Shown here one piece after another: positions 10,549-19,357 of a stretch of 64,000 nucleotides of DNA. Within the stretch, counting starts at the first letter, position 1; every line of letters starts with the position of its first letter. The notes below the pieces were generated by a model. That model ran no database searches, had not been told where the DNA came from, and worked only from the letters and a program-made list of their open reading frames with translations. Origin of the DNA: Ralstonia sp. UNC404CL21Col (GTDB lineage: Bacteria; Pseudomonadota; Gammaproteobacteria; Burkholderiales; Burkholderiaceae); NCBI RefSeq assembly GCF_000620465.1, contig NZ_JIBE01000003.1, positions 992,001 to 1,056,000 of the forward strand. Direction: 5' to 3'. The translations under genes and the position numbers were made by a program.

Positions 10549-11466
10549 TCATTGTGCCTGCGGGGGCGTCTCGATCGGGTGGATCAGGTGGAAGTTGTCG
10601 TAGTCGACCGACGTGACGCCGCCCTCGTCGCGGATGAGGTCGGCATAGCGATAGTTCCAGCGGATCTCGTCGTGCCGCCAGGAATAGCGGGCCTGCACGG
10701 TCTGCGCGGCGGTCTCGTCGGCGCCCTCGATGGTCAGCAGCAGCAAGGCATCACCCGCGGCGAGCGACTCCGCGGTGGCGCCATGCAGCGGGCTGGTCTC
10801 GTCGATGACGTGCATCATCACCCAGCCCAGCAGGAAGATCGGGTGCTCGCTGCGCTCCAGCTTCAGGTCGTGAATCTTGTAGATCGAGTAGCCCTCGGGC
10901 GAGACCTCATCCTGCATCAGGCGCAGCCGGGCCGTGGCCTCGGCGATGACGTTCTGGCGCGCATTGGCGGCGCGCAGCATCAGCGTGGACTTGCCGTTGA
11001 GCGGCCGTACGACAACGTTGCGGGCAAACATGATCTTGGCGCGCGGGCGTGAGAACCGCGCAAACACCAACCCCGTCGCCATGGCGATGCCCGACATGCC
11101 GATGAAGATCTCCAGCGTGGCGATGACGTGGGCGTAGAGCGTTTGCGGGTGCATGTCGCCGTAGCCGACCGTGGCCAGCGTCTCGACGCTGAAGAAGAAG
11201 GCCCCGACGAAGCCGGGCGGCGACTGATTCGCGATCGCGCCGTCGCCGAGCGAATACAGCCCCGCGAATACCGCATTCAGGGCCAGGAACATCGTCGCCA
11301 GCAGCGCGAAGAAGGTCGGCCAGTTGACCTCCAGCGCATGGTGATAAACGTCGCGCCAGCCCAGCGGCGGCATGCCGTAGGCGATGACGTGCTGCGTTCC
11401 GGACCAGACTTTGCGGCCGCGGCGCGCGCGTCCGGCACGCTCGGAGGAAGACGACGGGGTGTTCAT
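10549..11466 (-). CDS. Inward-rectifier (KirBac-type) potassium channel
   Basis: The 305-residue protein has two TM helices flanking a pore loop with the selectivity filter TVGYGD (residues 99-104). It is followed by a C-terminal immunoglobulin-like cytoplasmic domain (about 145-300) with the KirBac patterns RPLNGKSTLMLRAANARQN and HDLKLERSEHPIFLLGWVMMHVID. The N-terminal slide-helix region contains GWRDVYHHALEVNWPTFF. It forms a homotetrameric inner-membrane K+ channel gated by lipids or pH in characterised homologues. Start MNTPSSSSER at 11466 was chosen because the upstream extension is Arg-rich and unconserved. Confidence 0.96.
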   Translation of the reverse strand: MNTPSSSSERAGRARRGRKVWSGTQHVIAYGMPPLGWRDVYHHALEVNWPTFFALLATMFLALNAVFAGLYSLGDGAIANQSPPGFVGAFFFSVETLATVGYGDMHPQTLYAHVIATLEIFIGMSGIAMATGLVFARFSRPRAKIMFARNVVVRPLNGKSTLMLRAANARQNVIAEATARLRLMQDEVSPEGYSIYKIHDLKLERSEHPIFLLGWVMMHVIDETSPLHGATAESLAAGDALLLLTIEGADETAAQTVQARYSWRHDEIRWNYRYADLIRDEGGVTSVDYDNFHLIHPIETPPQAQ

Positions 11467-11609
11467 GGAGGCCTCTCGCCGATGATGCGCCGCGCCCGCC
11501 CGGACACGGCCGGGGCAGTGTACCGACCGGCACGCCAGTCCGGCAAGGCGGGCCAGGCGCCGCGTGATAGGCTTACGGGCTCTGTTCACGTCCAACCCCG
11601 GTCCGCACC

Positions 11610-13130
11610 ATGGCCATCGATTACCTCAAGAAAATCCTGACTGCGAAGGTCTATGACGTCGCGGTGGAAACCGAGCTGAAGTTCGCGCCGAATCTGTCGG
11701 CGCGCACCGGCAACCGCGTCTACCTCAAGCGCGAGGATGACCAGCCGGTGTTCTCGTTCAAGCTGCGCGGCGCCTACAACAAGATGGCCTCGCTCACGCC
11801 GGCCGAGCGCAAGCGCGGGGTGATTACGGCATCGGCGGGCAACCACGCGCAGGGCGTGGCGTTCAGTGCGGCGCGCATGGAATGCAAGGCCGTGATCTGC
11901 ATGCCGGTGACGACGCCGCAGTTGAAGATTGACGGCGTGCGCTCGCGCGGCGGCGATTGGGTCGAGGTCGTGCTGCACGGTGAAAGCTATTCCGACGCCT
12001 ACAACCACGCCGCCAAGCTGCAAGAGAAGCACGGCTACACCTTCGTCCACCCGTTCGACGACCCGGAAGTGATTGCCGGCCAGGGCACGATCGCCATGGA
12101 AATCCTGCGCCAGCATCCGCAGCCGATCCATGCGATCTTCTGCTCGATCGGCGGCGGCGGGCTGATCTCGGGCATTGCGGCCTACGTGAAGGCCGTGCGG
12201 CCGGACGTCAAGGTCATCGGCGTGCAAAGCGTGGATTCCGACGCGATGGCGCGCTCGGTGGCCGCCGGCAAGCGCGTCGAACTGAAGGAAGTCGGCCTGT
12301 TTGCGGACGGCACGGCGGTCAAGCTGGTCGGCAAGGAGACGTTCCGCCTCACGCGCGAACTCGTCGACGAGATCATCACCGTGGATACGGATGCCATCTG
12401 CGCGGCGCTCAAGGACGTGTTCCAGGACACGCGCAGCCTGCTGGAGCCGTCGGGCGCGCTGGCGCTGGCCGGCCTCAAGCAGTATGCCGAGACGCACAAG
12501 CTGAAGAACGAATCGCTCGTGGCCGTGGCCAGCGGCGCGAACATGAACTTCGACCGCCTGCGCTTCGTGGCCGAGCGCGCCGAAGTGGGCGAGGCGCGCG
12601 AAGCCGTGTTTGCCGTGACGATTCCCGAAGAGCGCGGCAGCTTCAAGCGCTTCTGCGAACTGGTCGGCTGGTCGCGCAACGTGACGGAGTTCAACTATCG
12701 CATTGCCAGCAAGGACGCCGCGCATATCTTTGTGGGCGTGCAAATTGCGTCGCGCGCAGAGGGCGACAAGATTGCCGAGAACTTCCGCAAGCACGGTTTC
12801 CCGACGCTGGACCTGTCGAACGACGAACTGGCCAAGCAGCACATCCGCTACATGGTGGGCGGCCGCTCGCCGCTGGCGGAAAACGAGCATCTCTACCGCT
12901 TCGAGTTTCCAGAGCGGCCGGGCGCGCTGATGAAGTTCCTCTCGAGCATGAGCCCGAACTGGAACATCAGCCTGTTCCACTACCGTAATCAGGGCGCGGA
13001 TTCGAGCAACATCCTCGTCGGCATCCAGGTACCGAAGAACGAGAAGCGCGAGTTCAAGGCGTTCCTCGCAACGCTGGGCTATACCTATTGGGACGAAAGC
13101 GAGAACCCCGTCTACAGCCTGTTTTTGTGA
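11610..13130 (+). CDS. ilvA: Threonine ammonia-lyase, biosynthetic (threonine deaminase)
   Basis: The 506-residue PLP enzyme converts L-threonine to 2-oxobutanoate, the first committed step of isoleucine synthesis. The PLP lysine is K51 in [12 protein letters not shown], the phosphate-binding glycine loop is [10 protein letters not shown], and the [10 protein letters not shown] motif is present. Two C-terminal ACT-like regulatory domains follow (about 335-505: [20 protein letters not shown] and [14 protein letters not shown]), as expected for the isoleucine-inhibited, valine-activated form. Length matches the E. coli enzyme. The last base of its stop codon is the first base of the queF start, so the two are translationally coupled. 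Confidence 0.98.
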   Translation: MAIDYLKKILTAKVYDVAVETELKFAPNLSARTGNRVYLKREDDQPVFSFKLRGAYNKMASLTPAERKRGVITASAGNHAQGVAFSAARMECKAVICMPVTTPQLKIDGVRSRGGDWVEVVLHGESYSDAYNHAAKLQEKHGYTFVHPFDDPEVIAGQGTIAMEILRQHPQPIHAIFCSIGGGGLISGIAAYVKAVRPDVKVIGVQSVDSDAMARSVAAGKRVELKEVGLFADGTAVKLVGKETFRLTRELVDEIITVDTDAICAALKDVFQDTRSLLEPSGALALAGLKQYAETHKLKNESLVAVASGANMNFDRLRFVAERAEVGEAREAVFAVTIPEERGSFKRFCELVGWSRNVTEFNYRIASKDAAHIFVGVQIASRAEGDKIAENFRKHGFPTLDLSNDELAKQHIRYMVGGRSPLAENEHLYRFEFPERPGALMKFLSSMSPNWNISLFHYRNQGADSSNILVGIQVPKNEKREFKAFLATLGYTYWDESENPVYSLFL

Positions 13131-13966
13131 TGAGCAACCAACCCGAACATTCGCCGCTGGGCAAGACGTCCGCCTACAAGACGGAATACGACCCGAGCCT
13201 GCTGTTTCCGATTCCGCGCCAGGGCAAGCGCGACGAAATCGGCCTGGCCGCCGGCACGGCCCTGCCCTTCTTCGGCGTGGACCTCTGGAACCTGTACGAG
13301 CTGTCGTGGCTGAACCTGCGCGGCAAGCCGCAGGTGGCGCTGGGCACCGTGATCGTGCCGGCCGATTCGCCCAACATCGTTGAATCGAAGTCGTTCAAGC
13401 TGTATCTGAATTCGTTCAACCAGACGAAGGTGGCATCGCACGAAGCGCTGCAGCAGCTGATCCACCACGATCTGTCGGAGGCGTGCGGCGCGCCGGTGCA
13501 GGTCCGCATCGTCACGCACGAAGAGTTTGCCCGGCAACGCATGGGCGAACTCGACGGCCTGCTGCTCGATCGGCTGGACATCGAAACGGACGTCTATCAG
13601 CCCACGCCCGAGCTGCTGCATGCCGACGAGGAAGAAAGCCCGGTCGAAGAAACGCTGGTGTCGCACCTGCTGAAGTCCAACTGCCTGGTGACGGGTCAGC
13701 CGGACTGGGGCAGCGTGCAGATCCGCTACGTGGGTGCGCCGATCAACCAGGAGGCGCTGCTCAAGTATCTGATCTCGTTCCGCGAGCACAACGAGTTTCA
13801 CGAGCAATGCGTGGAGCGGATCTTTACGGACATCCTGCGCCAGTGCCGGCCGGTCAAACTGGCCGTCTATGCGCGCTATACGCGGCGCGGCGGGCTGGAC
13901 ATCAACCCGTTCCGCACAAACTACAACACGCCGTGGCCGGATAACCTGCGCAACGCTCGTCAGTAA
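13130..13966 (+). CDS. queF: NADPH-dependent 7-cyano-7-deazaguanine reductase
   Basis: The 278-residue protein is the long, two-module QueF that reduces preQ0 to preQ1 in queuosine biosynthesis. The NADPH-binding motif is seen as [12 protein letters not shown] (from residue 85). The catalytic cysteine is C185 in [14 protein letters not shown], with the acid D192. The C-terminal [16 protein letters not shown] is a strong family signature. Its ATG shares one base with the ilvA stop (TGATG), which fixes the start. A clear intrinsic terminator follows 26 bp after the stop, so ilvA-queF is a unit. Confidence 0.98.
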   Translation: MSNQPEHSPLGKTSAYKTEYDPSLLFPIPRQGKRDEIGLAAGTALPFFGVDLWNLYELSWLNLRGKPQVALGTVIVPADSPNIVESKSFKLYLNSFNQTKVASHEALQQLIHHDLSEACGAPVQVRIVTHEEFARQRMGELDGLLLDRLDIETDVYQPTPELLHADEEESPVEETLVSHLLKSNCLVTGQPDWGSVQIRYVGAPINQEALLKYLISFREHNEFHEQCVERIFTDILRQCRPVKLAVYARYTRRGGLDINPFRTNYNTPWPDNLRNARQ

Positions 13967-13991
13967 GCGCTGACGCTGCGCAAGACACACG

Positions 13992-14014
13992 AGGCGCCTT
14001 CGGGCGCCTTTTTT
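13992..14014 (+). terminator. Rho-independent terminator of ilvA-queF
   Basis: A 7-bp stem AGGCGCC / GGCGCCT with the stable loop TTCG is followed directly by a run of Ts. It is placed just after queF and reads on the plus strand. Confidence 0.9.
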
Positions 14015-14188
14015 CTTGCCTGGGCGATCCGCCAAACGGGCATGCGCCCCTCGTCCATTTTGTGGACGCCAACGCCCTGTCGTTTCACGTTCGCTCGCCT
14101 ATAGTGGTATCCGCAGTACGCCACCCGGGGGAATCGTGAAGGGTCCGTCCGCGCAAGCGGGCCGGGCACTCTCGACGGGGGACATGCC

Positions 14189-15511
14189 ATGACGAAAACG
14201 CCATGGAAGCCGCAAGGGGGGTCAACCCACGCGGTTACGTGCGCATGCCTGCTGCTATGCGGCGGGCCGGTCCTTGCACAGACCAACGAGCCGGTGGACG
14301 ACAAGCCACCCAGCCTGGAAGCGCTGCAGCGCGAGCTTGCCGATACGCAGGCACGCCTGCAGGAACTCAAACGCTCGATCCAGCAACAGGAAGCGCATCT
14401 TCGGCGCATGCGGCGCGCGCTCGGCATGAGCGAGGGCCGACTCGATACCGTGCGCGGTGCCGGTGCTCCCGGCGCGGCGGGCGATGCATCGCAAATTGCG
14501 CAGAACGACGAGCCCGGCACCACGCCAGTCGGCAAACCGCCGGAGCCGCCTGACCGGCCGCCACGCATCGCGCAGATCTTCGACGAGCCCAGCGCGCTGA
14601 CACCACCGGGCAAGGTGGTCGTCGAGCCGTCATTGCAGATGGCGTATTCGTCGTCGGACCGCGTGGCGCTGGTGGGCTACACCATCATCCCTGCGCTGCT
14701 GATCGGGCTGATCGACGTGCGGCAGGTGAAGACCACCACGCTGACCGGCACGGTGGCGGTGCGCTACGGCCTGGCACGACGCTGGGAACTGGAAGCGCGC
14801 GTGCCTTATGTCTACAGCGCGAGCGACACCGTCAGCCGCGAACTATTCACCGGCACAGCGACGGACAACGCTTTCAGCTCGCACGGCCGCGGCATCGGCG
14901 ATGTGGAGTTGACCGCGCGGTACCAGATCAATGCGGGCGGTGTCGACAAGCCGTTCTACATCGGCTGGCTGCGTTTCAAGACGCGCACCGGCAAGGATCC
15001 GTTTGAAGTCACCACCGATTGCGTGACGCGCTGCGTGAGCAATACCACGGGCACCGGCCTGCCGCTGCAGCAGCCGACGGGCTCGGGCTTCTTTGCGGTA
15101 CAGCCGGGGCTGACGTGGCTGTTCCCGACGGACCCCGCCGTGTTCTTCGGCAGCATCAGCTACCTGCACAACTTCGAGCGCAAGGATGTCAGCCTGAACC
15201 TGGTGGACGGCTCGAAGCAGTTCCTGGGCGACGTGAAGGCCGGCGACATCATCGGCCTGAACTTCGGCATGGGGTTGGCGCTGAACGAGAAGGCGTCGTT
15301 CTCCATCGGCTACGACCAGAGCATCATCGCGCCGACCAAGCAGAACGGCCAGCGCGTGCCGGGCTCGGTGCGAACCATTCTCGGCACGTTGCTGGTCGGC
15401 TATTCGTACCGGCTCTCGCCCAAGATGACGCTGAACCTGTCGGTGGGCGCAGGCCTGACGCGCGACACGCCGGACCTGACCGTCACGCTGCGTCTGCCGA
15501 TCCAGTTCTAG
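14189..15511 (+). CDS. FapF-like outer-membrane beta-barrel with N-terminal coiled coil
   Basis: The 440-residue protein starts with a signal peptide ending near VLAQ (residue 31). A coiled-coil helix (about 40-78, LEALQRELADTQARLQELKR) follows, then a Pro/Gly linker to about residue 125, and a C-terminal beta-barrel of alternating amphipathic strands ending in TVTLRLPIQF, with a terminal aromatic residue as usual for outer-membrane proteins. This order (signal, coiled coil, linker, about 12-strand barrel) is that of FapF, the trimeric channel that exports amyloid subunits in Pseudomonas. It faces a C39 peptidase and exported repeat proteins on the opposite strand, which supports that role. 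Alternative: a generic transporter of the phenol-degradation MetA-pathway family. It is convergent with the gene at 15513-16058, separated by one base. Confidence 0.72.
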   Translation: MTKTPWKPQGGSTHAVTCACLLLCGGPVLAQTNEPVDDKPPSLEALQRELADTQARLQELKRSIQQQEAHLRRMRRALGMSEGRLDTVRGAGAPGAAGDASQIAQNDEPGTTPVGKPPEPPDRPPRIAQIFDEPSALTPPGKVVVEPSLQMAYSSSDRVALVGYTIIPALLIGLIDVRQVKTTTLTGTVAVRYGLARRWELEARVPYVYSASDTVSRELFTGTATDNAFSSHGRGIGDVELTARYQINAGGVDKPFYIGWLRFKTRTGKDPFEVTTDCVTRCVSNTTGTGLPLQQPTGSGFFAVQPGLTWLFPTDPAVFFGSISYLHNFERKDVSLNLVDGSKQFLGDVKAGDIIGLNFGMGLALNEKASFSIGYDQSIIAPTKQNGQRVPGSVRTILGTLLVGYSYRLSPKMTLNLSVGAGLTRDTPDLTVTLRLPIQF

Positions 15512-15512
15512 C

Positions 15513-16058
15513 TCAGTGCAGCAGGGTGACGACGTTGGCCAACGCGCCTTGCAGCACGTTGGAAAGATTCAGTTGACGGAACTGCGGCAGGCTGTTGACC
15601 GCTGCGTTGATGGTCGTCACGGCTTGCAGCGTCTGGTTGTTCAGACTGTTCTGGATGACCGTGGCCGCTGCAGCCGCGCCGGCGGCCACATCGGGCGGCG
15701 CGACATTGTTGGGCCCGTTCTGCACAAGGTTGACGGTGTTGACCACCGAGGCCAGTTGCTGCGCCTGGCTGGCCGTCATGCGTGCCACATCGGGGATGTT
15801 GACCGATGCGCTCGCCACCAGATCGCCGTTGATGTAGACCGCACGGTCGATGCCGAACGAGATGTGCAGCCCTGCAAGCGCGGGCACATCGAAGCCGCCG
15901 CGCATGTCGTCGAGCTTGTCTTCGGACACGGCGTGCCAGGCACGGACCGGATTGTTGTCCATGCTGTCCACGCCGGCCGCATACGCATGCCCGGCCGCAG
16001 CCAGCGCAAGCCATCCTGCACATCCCGCAGCCCGCGCCACCTTGCCAAACCGCTTCAT
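15513..16058 (-). CDS. Small exported protein with double-glycine-like motif, Fap-locus associated
   Basis: The 181-residue protein has a signal peptide cut near HAYA-AGVD (residue 27). Downstream is VSEDKLDDMRGG (residues 44-55), which fits the consensus of double-glycine leaders cleaved by C39 peptidases: hydrophobic residue and Ser at -12/-11, Leu at -7, hydrophobic at -4, Gly-Gly at -2/-1. The region after it (LHISFGIDRAVYINGDL) looks like beta strands. The C-terminal part is Asn/Gln-rich with VIQNSLNNQTLQ and ends in LNLSNVLQGALANVVTLLH. I take it as an accessory subunit like FapE/FapA or a substrate; the exact orthology is uncertain. It is 45 bp after the C39 peptidase gene, same strand. 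Confidence 0.6.
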   Translation of the reverse strand: MKRFGKVARAAGCAGWLALAAAGHAYAAGVDSMDNNPVRAWHAVSEDKLDDMRGGFDVPALAGLHISFGIDRAVYINGDLVASASVNIPDVARMTASQAQQLASVVNTVNLVQNGPNNVAPPDVAAGAAAAATVIQNSLNNQTLQAVTTINAAVNSLPQFRQLNLSNVLQGALANVVTLLH

Positions 16059-16103
16059 GATGCCCTCCTGCCCGACCAGCGAATGGCCACCCGCAAACGA
16101 CGC

Positions 16104-16784
16104 TCAAAAGTCGGACGGACCATGCTTGGGAACGACGATGTTGCCCAGGCCGCTGCGGTCCATGCCTTCCTCCAGCGGCGCACGCGGTGCCACGCGCCAG
16201 TCCGATGAAGCGTTGAACGTCGCCCCCGCCTCGCGGTTGTGGACGACGAACAGCAAATGGTTGTCCCACATGCTCTCGAAGCTCGCACGCGGAATCGCAC
16301 GCGTGCCCATGGCCGGATCGCCCACGAGCACGCGCCCTTCCTGCACGCCCTTGACCACCACGAAGTGGTGATAGCCGTTCTCGGTCAACAGCACGATGGC
16401 CGGCAAGTGGGCGTCCTTCAATGCATCCAGCGGCTGCTCGAAACCATCCGCCTCAAAGCCCAGAGAGGCCAGATAGCGTTTGATGTCGAGCAGCGAAAAG
16501 CCTTCTCGCCGGATCTTCTCCTGGTTGCCATGCTCGTACATGGCCTGGAACACGGTCTGCTCGCTCACCGGGTAGCCGTACTGATACGTGAGCAGCGTCG
16601 CCACCGCGGCCGACCCGCAACTGAAGTCGAAACGCTGGTGGACGGTGCGCAGGTAGCGCGCGGCCTTCATGCTCGTCACTGGCACGGCATAGGTGCCGCC
16701 GCCCGTGCCGAGCATGTCGATCGCGCCCGCCCACGCAGGCCCGCACGCCAGCGCCATCAGCACCGCACCCGACGTCTTATGCAT
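16104..16784 (-). CDS. Periplasmic C39-family cysteine peptidase, FapD-like
   Basis: The 226-residue protein carries a signal peptide (to about residue 19, PAWA) and one C39 domain. The catalytic Cys is in RFDFSCGSAAVATLL (C56), the His in GYHHFVVVKG (about 139-140) and the Asp in VLVGDPAMGT (D156). Such stand-alone C39 proteins are FapD in Pseudomonas amyloid loci; C39 peptidases generally cut after Gly-Gly. The start was set at the second ATG of an ATGATG pair because AAGGA lies 7 nt upstream; in-frame starts at 16787 and 16799 are possible. It lies between two small genes whose products carry double-glycine-like motifs, which are the obvious candidate substrates. Confidence 0.82.
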   Translation of the reverse strand: MHKTSGAVLMALACGPAWAGAIDMLGTGGGTYAVPVTSMKAARYLRTVHQRFDFSCGSAAVATLLTYQYGYPVSEQTVFQAMYEHGNQEKIRREGFSLLDIKRYLASLGFEADGFEQPLDALKDAHLPAIVLLTENGYHHFVVVKGVQEGRVLVGDPAMGTRAIPRASFESMWDNHLLFVVHNREAGATFNASSDWRVAPRAPLEEGMDRSGLGNIVVPKHGPSDF

Positions 16785-16803
16785 CATTCCGTCCTTCACA
16801 AGC

Positions 16804-17241
16804 TCAAGGCCGGAACTGCACGTTGACGATGGTGGCGTTCTGGATCAGCACGTTCGCTCCGCTGTTCTGGATGACCGTGGGGATCCCGCTGGCATTGGCA
16901 AACGAGCCGTCGCGCACGATGTTCGACCCCGTCGCCACGTTGACGGCGGCGTTGTCGCTCACAGTGCCCGACAGGCGCGCGTCATTGACGGTCTGGTAGA
17001 GATCCTGCGTGCCGCCGCGATAGCTGTCGAGCCGATCGGCGCCCACCGCATGACCGAACCCAGGCACCGACACGGCTGCGGCGACCGGGGGACGCGCCGC
17101 TTCCGTGTTGGCGACCTGCGCACCGTCTGCGATCGGCACATCGTCCGACGCCATCGTTGCTGCCGCTGGCCACACTGCCAGGCCGCATGCCAGCCACCAT
17201 GCCGCCCATCCTGCTGTGGTTCTTCTTCTGTCGGATCGCAT
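16804..17241 (-). CDS. Small exported protein with double-glycine-like motif and amyloid-like C-terminus
   Basis: The 145-residue protein has a signal peptide (hydrophobic stretch 12-28). The motif VGADRLDSYRGG (66-77) parallels VSEDKLDDMRGG in the protein encoded at 15513-16058, so it is a likely cut site for the C39 peptidase. The segment after the motif (78-145) is rich in Asn, Val, Ala and Ser in short alternating stretches (TVSDNAAVNVATGSNIVRDG, FANASGIPTVIQNSGANVLIQ), as in beta-solenoid or amyloid repeat proteins. A FapB/FapC-like minor subunit is the best guess; no sequence-level orthology can be proved here. It is 19 bp upstream of the C39 gene. Confidence 0.6.
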   Translation of the reverse strand: MRSDRRRTTAGWAAWWLACGLAVWPAAATMASDDVPIADGAQVANTEAARPPVAAAVSVPGFGHAVGADRLDSYRGGTQDLYQTVNDARLSGTVSDNAAVNVATGSNIVRDGSFANASGIPTVIQNSGANVLIQNATIVNVQFRP

Positions 17242-17366
17242 CGAATGTCTCCTCTACGCTCCAACTGCGGGCCGGACCGCCGATGCAGTCCGACCCCATC
17301 CACCGTCATGCGCGAAGCTTCATCGCTACGCGCCGCGGCACTTCCCCGCTCGTGCCCGAGACCGGG

Positions 17367-18656
17367 CTACTTGCCCACATTCAGGTTGGCCTGCACGTTG
17401 ATGCTTTGCTGGATGAGGGAAGCGAAGCCGCTGTTCTGGTTCGCCACCATCACGCCTGCCGCAGACTGCCCGACGCTGGTCATGGCGTTGGACATGTTGA
17501 ACGTGCCTGCATCCACCACGACCGTGCCGCCGGCGCCGCCCGTGCCGCCCACCGCGCCATTGCCGACGCCGCCGTTGCCAACGCCGCCTGCGCCGCCGGC
17601 CGCACCGACTGCACCCACAGCGCCATTGCCGGCCGTGGACGACGCCGCGCCGTTGGTTGCGCTGCCGTTGGTCGCGCTGCCGCCTGCGCCGCCGTTGCCG
17701 GCCACGTTGGTCGCTGCGCCGCCAGCAGCTCCGGCCCCGCCCGTGCTCGTGCCCGTGGCAGCGCTCGTGCCCGTGCCTGCACCGGCCGATGCCGTCGACG
17801 TGCCGCTAGTGGTAGCGCCGCCGGCGCCGCCTGCCCCGCCTGCCGAGGCACTGCCGCCGCCGGTGGCCGAGCCGCTGCCGCGATGACGGTTCGCATCGCC
17901 GCCGCTGGCGCTGGACGTGCCGCCAGCCCCGCCGCCGCCACCGCCCGCTGCGCTCGTGCTGCCCGCTGCACCGCCCAGGCCCGCGCCCAGGCTCGCGGAC
18001 AGCGTGCCGGAGCTGCCGCCGTTACCGCCACCGCCCGCATCGCCGCCGGCGGCTCCGCCGTTGCCGCCGTTACCGGCCACGGCCCCGCCGTTGGTTGCGC
18101 TGCCATGCGTCACGCTGCCCGAACTGCCACCAGCGCCGCCGCTGCCGCCCGCGCCGCCCGCGCCGCCATTACCGCCAGAGCCTGTGCCGCCGTAGCCGTA
18201 TCCGCCACGCCCGCCGCTGCCGCCATTCGCCGTGCCGCCATTGTTGGTGGCGACATTGCCGATGCCAGACACGCTGATGTTGGTGACGGTGCCGTCCAGC
18301 TTGGAAACCGCAATCGCCTTGCTTGTGTTGAAGGAGTTGGTGAACGTTGCCGTTGCCGTGCCGCCGTTGTTGGCTGCAGCGGTGCCATAGCCATCGGCAT
18401 TGGCCCAGCCGCTGTTGTCGCGGTTGCTGCCCTGGCTTTGGTTGTTGTGCTGATTCGAGTTGTCGGTTGCCGTGGTGGTTGTGGTCGTTGCCGTGCTCGT
18501 TGTCGTGTCTGTGCTGGTATTGGTTCTGGTGATGGTCGACGTGTTGGTCTGGGTCTTGTCACCCGCGCCGGACGCCGTATTCCCGATATCGGCCAATGCA
18601 ACGCCAGAGACCCCCAATCCCATGGCGATCGCGGTGGCCAGTAAGGTCTTCTTCAT
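17367..18656 (-). CDS. Gly/Ala/Ser-rich exported repeat protein, candidate amyloid or matrix fibre
   Basis: The 429-residue protein begins with a signal peptide (MKKTLLATAIAMG..., cleavage near VALA-DIG at residue 22). It then has a Ser/Thr/Asn-rich segment (about 24-115), a long Gly/Ala/Ser/Asn low-complexity region (about 120-375, repeated GGAGG, TNGSATNG and GNGGVGNG units), and a distinct hydrophobic C-terminus containing ANQNSGFASLIQQS and NVQANLNV. There are no cysteines. The ATG at 18656 is preceded by GGAG with good spacing, which decides it against an ATG four codons upstream. The Fap-like neighbours suggest it is the exported fibre subunit, but the composition also resembles generic surface glycine-rich proteins. 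Confidence 0.65.
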   Translation of the reverse strand: MKKTLLATAIAMGLGVSGVALADIGNTASGAGDKTQTNTSTITRTNTSTDTTTSTATTTTTTATDNSNQHNNQSQGSNRDNSGWANADGYGTAAANNGGTATATFTNSFNTSKAIAVSKLDGTVTNISVSGIGNVATNNGGTANGGSGGRGGYGYGGTGSGGNGGAGGAGGSGGAGGSSGSVTHGSATNGGAVAGNGGNGGAAGGDAGGGGNGGSSGTLSASLGAGLGGAAGSTSAAGGGGGGAGGTSSASGGDANRHRGSGSATGGGSASAGGAGGAGGATTSGTSTASAGAGTGTSAATGTSTGGAGAAGGAATNVAGNGGAGGSATNGSATNGAASSTAGNGAVGAVGAAGGAGGVGNGGVGNGAVGGTGGAGGTVVVDAGTFNMSNAMTSVGQSAAGVMVANQNSGFASLIQQSINVQANLNVGK

Positions 18657-19357
18657 AACGCACTCCATAAAGGTGAGAGGGACGGCTGGAAACGCAGCCA
18701 GTCAGGCCGGCGCGCTCTGCCTGTGGGAACAACATGACCCACCCCGGGGCGGCTCGTTTGCATAATCGGTGCCACCTTCCGCGCACGCTTTACACGGCTG
18801 TTCTAAGCGTTTGAAAACGCAAAAGATTCACCGGCACGCTCGTACACAAGCGCACGTCGAGCCACGCAATCGTGTCGGGACATGCAACTTTTGGAGGCCG
18901 GTTTGCGCGCCTTCGGTTGCAGCGCTGATACACCGCCCTGGCGCGCATGGCCGCCACGGCATGCATGACCTTCGCGGCAAGACGCAAAGCACGCGCAGGC
19001 ATGCGCACGGCGGCGCTGTTTGAGACGAGCGATTGGTTGGATGTTTCAGCCGTGATACATCGGCGCATCGGCGCTCACATTGCGTGAGCGGTGGGGCGCG
19101 GCGGGCGAGCATCCCGTGGCGCACGTCGCGTTGCGCGACGCGCCTCGATGTCGTGCGCACCGCAGGGTTGACGCCTTGCGCGGCCGCTTGACTGCGAGCG
19201 CCCCCTATCGGCAAGACGCATGCGGGAAACGAGTCTCGGTTTTTACCTCAGGGGTTGCCCAGGCAGGCGAACAAAATTGCGCGCGGCAAGCATCGTCATG
19301 GCAACGAAAAGCCGCGCGCAACCGGTTCGCATTTCAACTGCGAAACTGCAAGCTCCT
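18657..19357. other. Intergenic region, no gene seen
   Basis: About 700 bp between the glycine-rich exported protein and the acyl-CoA synthetase, both minus strand. Open frames here are short and have no recognisable products. The right-hand part (18,660-18,850) should hold the promoter of the Fap-like minus-strand genes. I saw no convincing terminator hairpin, repeat or RNA gene. Confidence 0.5.

Noticed and set aside
17500-18250. Repeat array that could look like a CRISPR or satellite
   Set aside because: The repeats are codon-level Gly/Ala/Ser repeats in frame with one protein; no regular spacer pattern.
17157-18644. 495-codon plus-strand Ala/Arg-rich frame
   Set aside because: Opposite the Gly-rich exported protein; the minus frame has a signal peptide and Shine-Dalgarno site, the plus frame does not.
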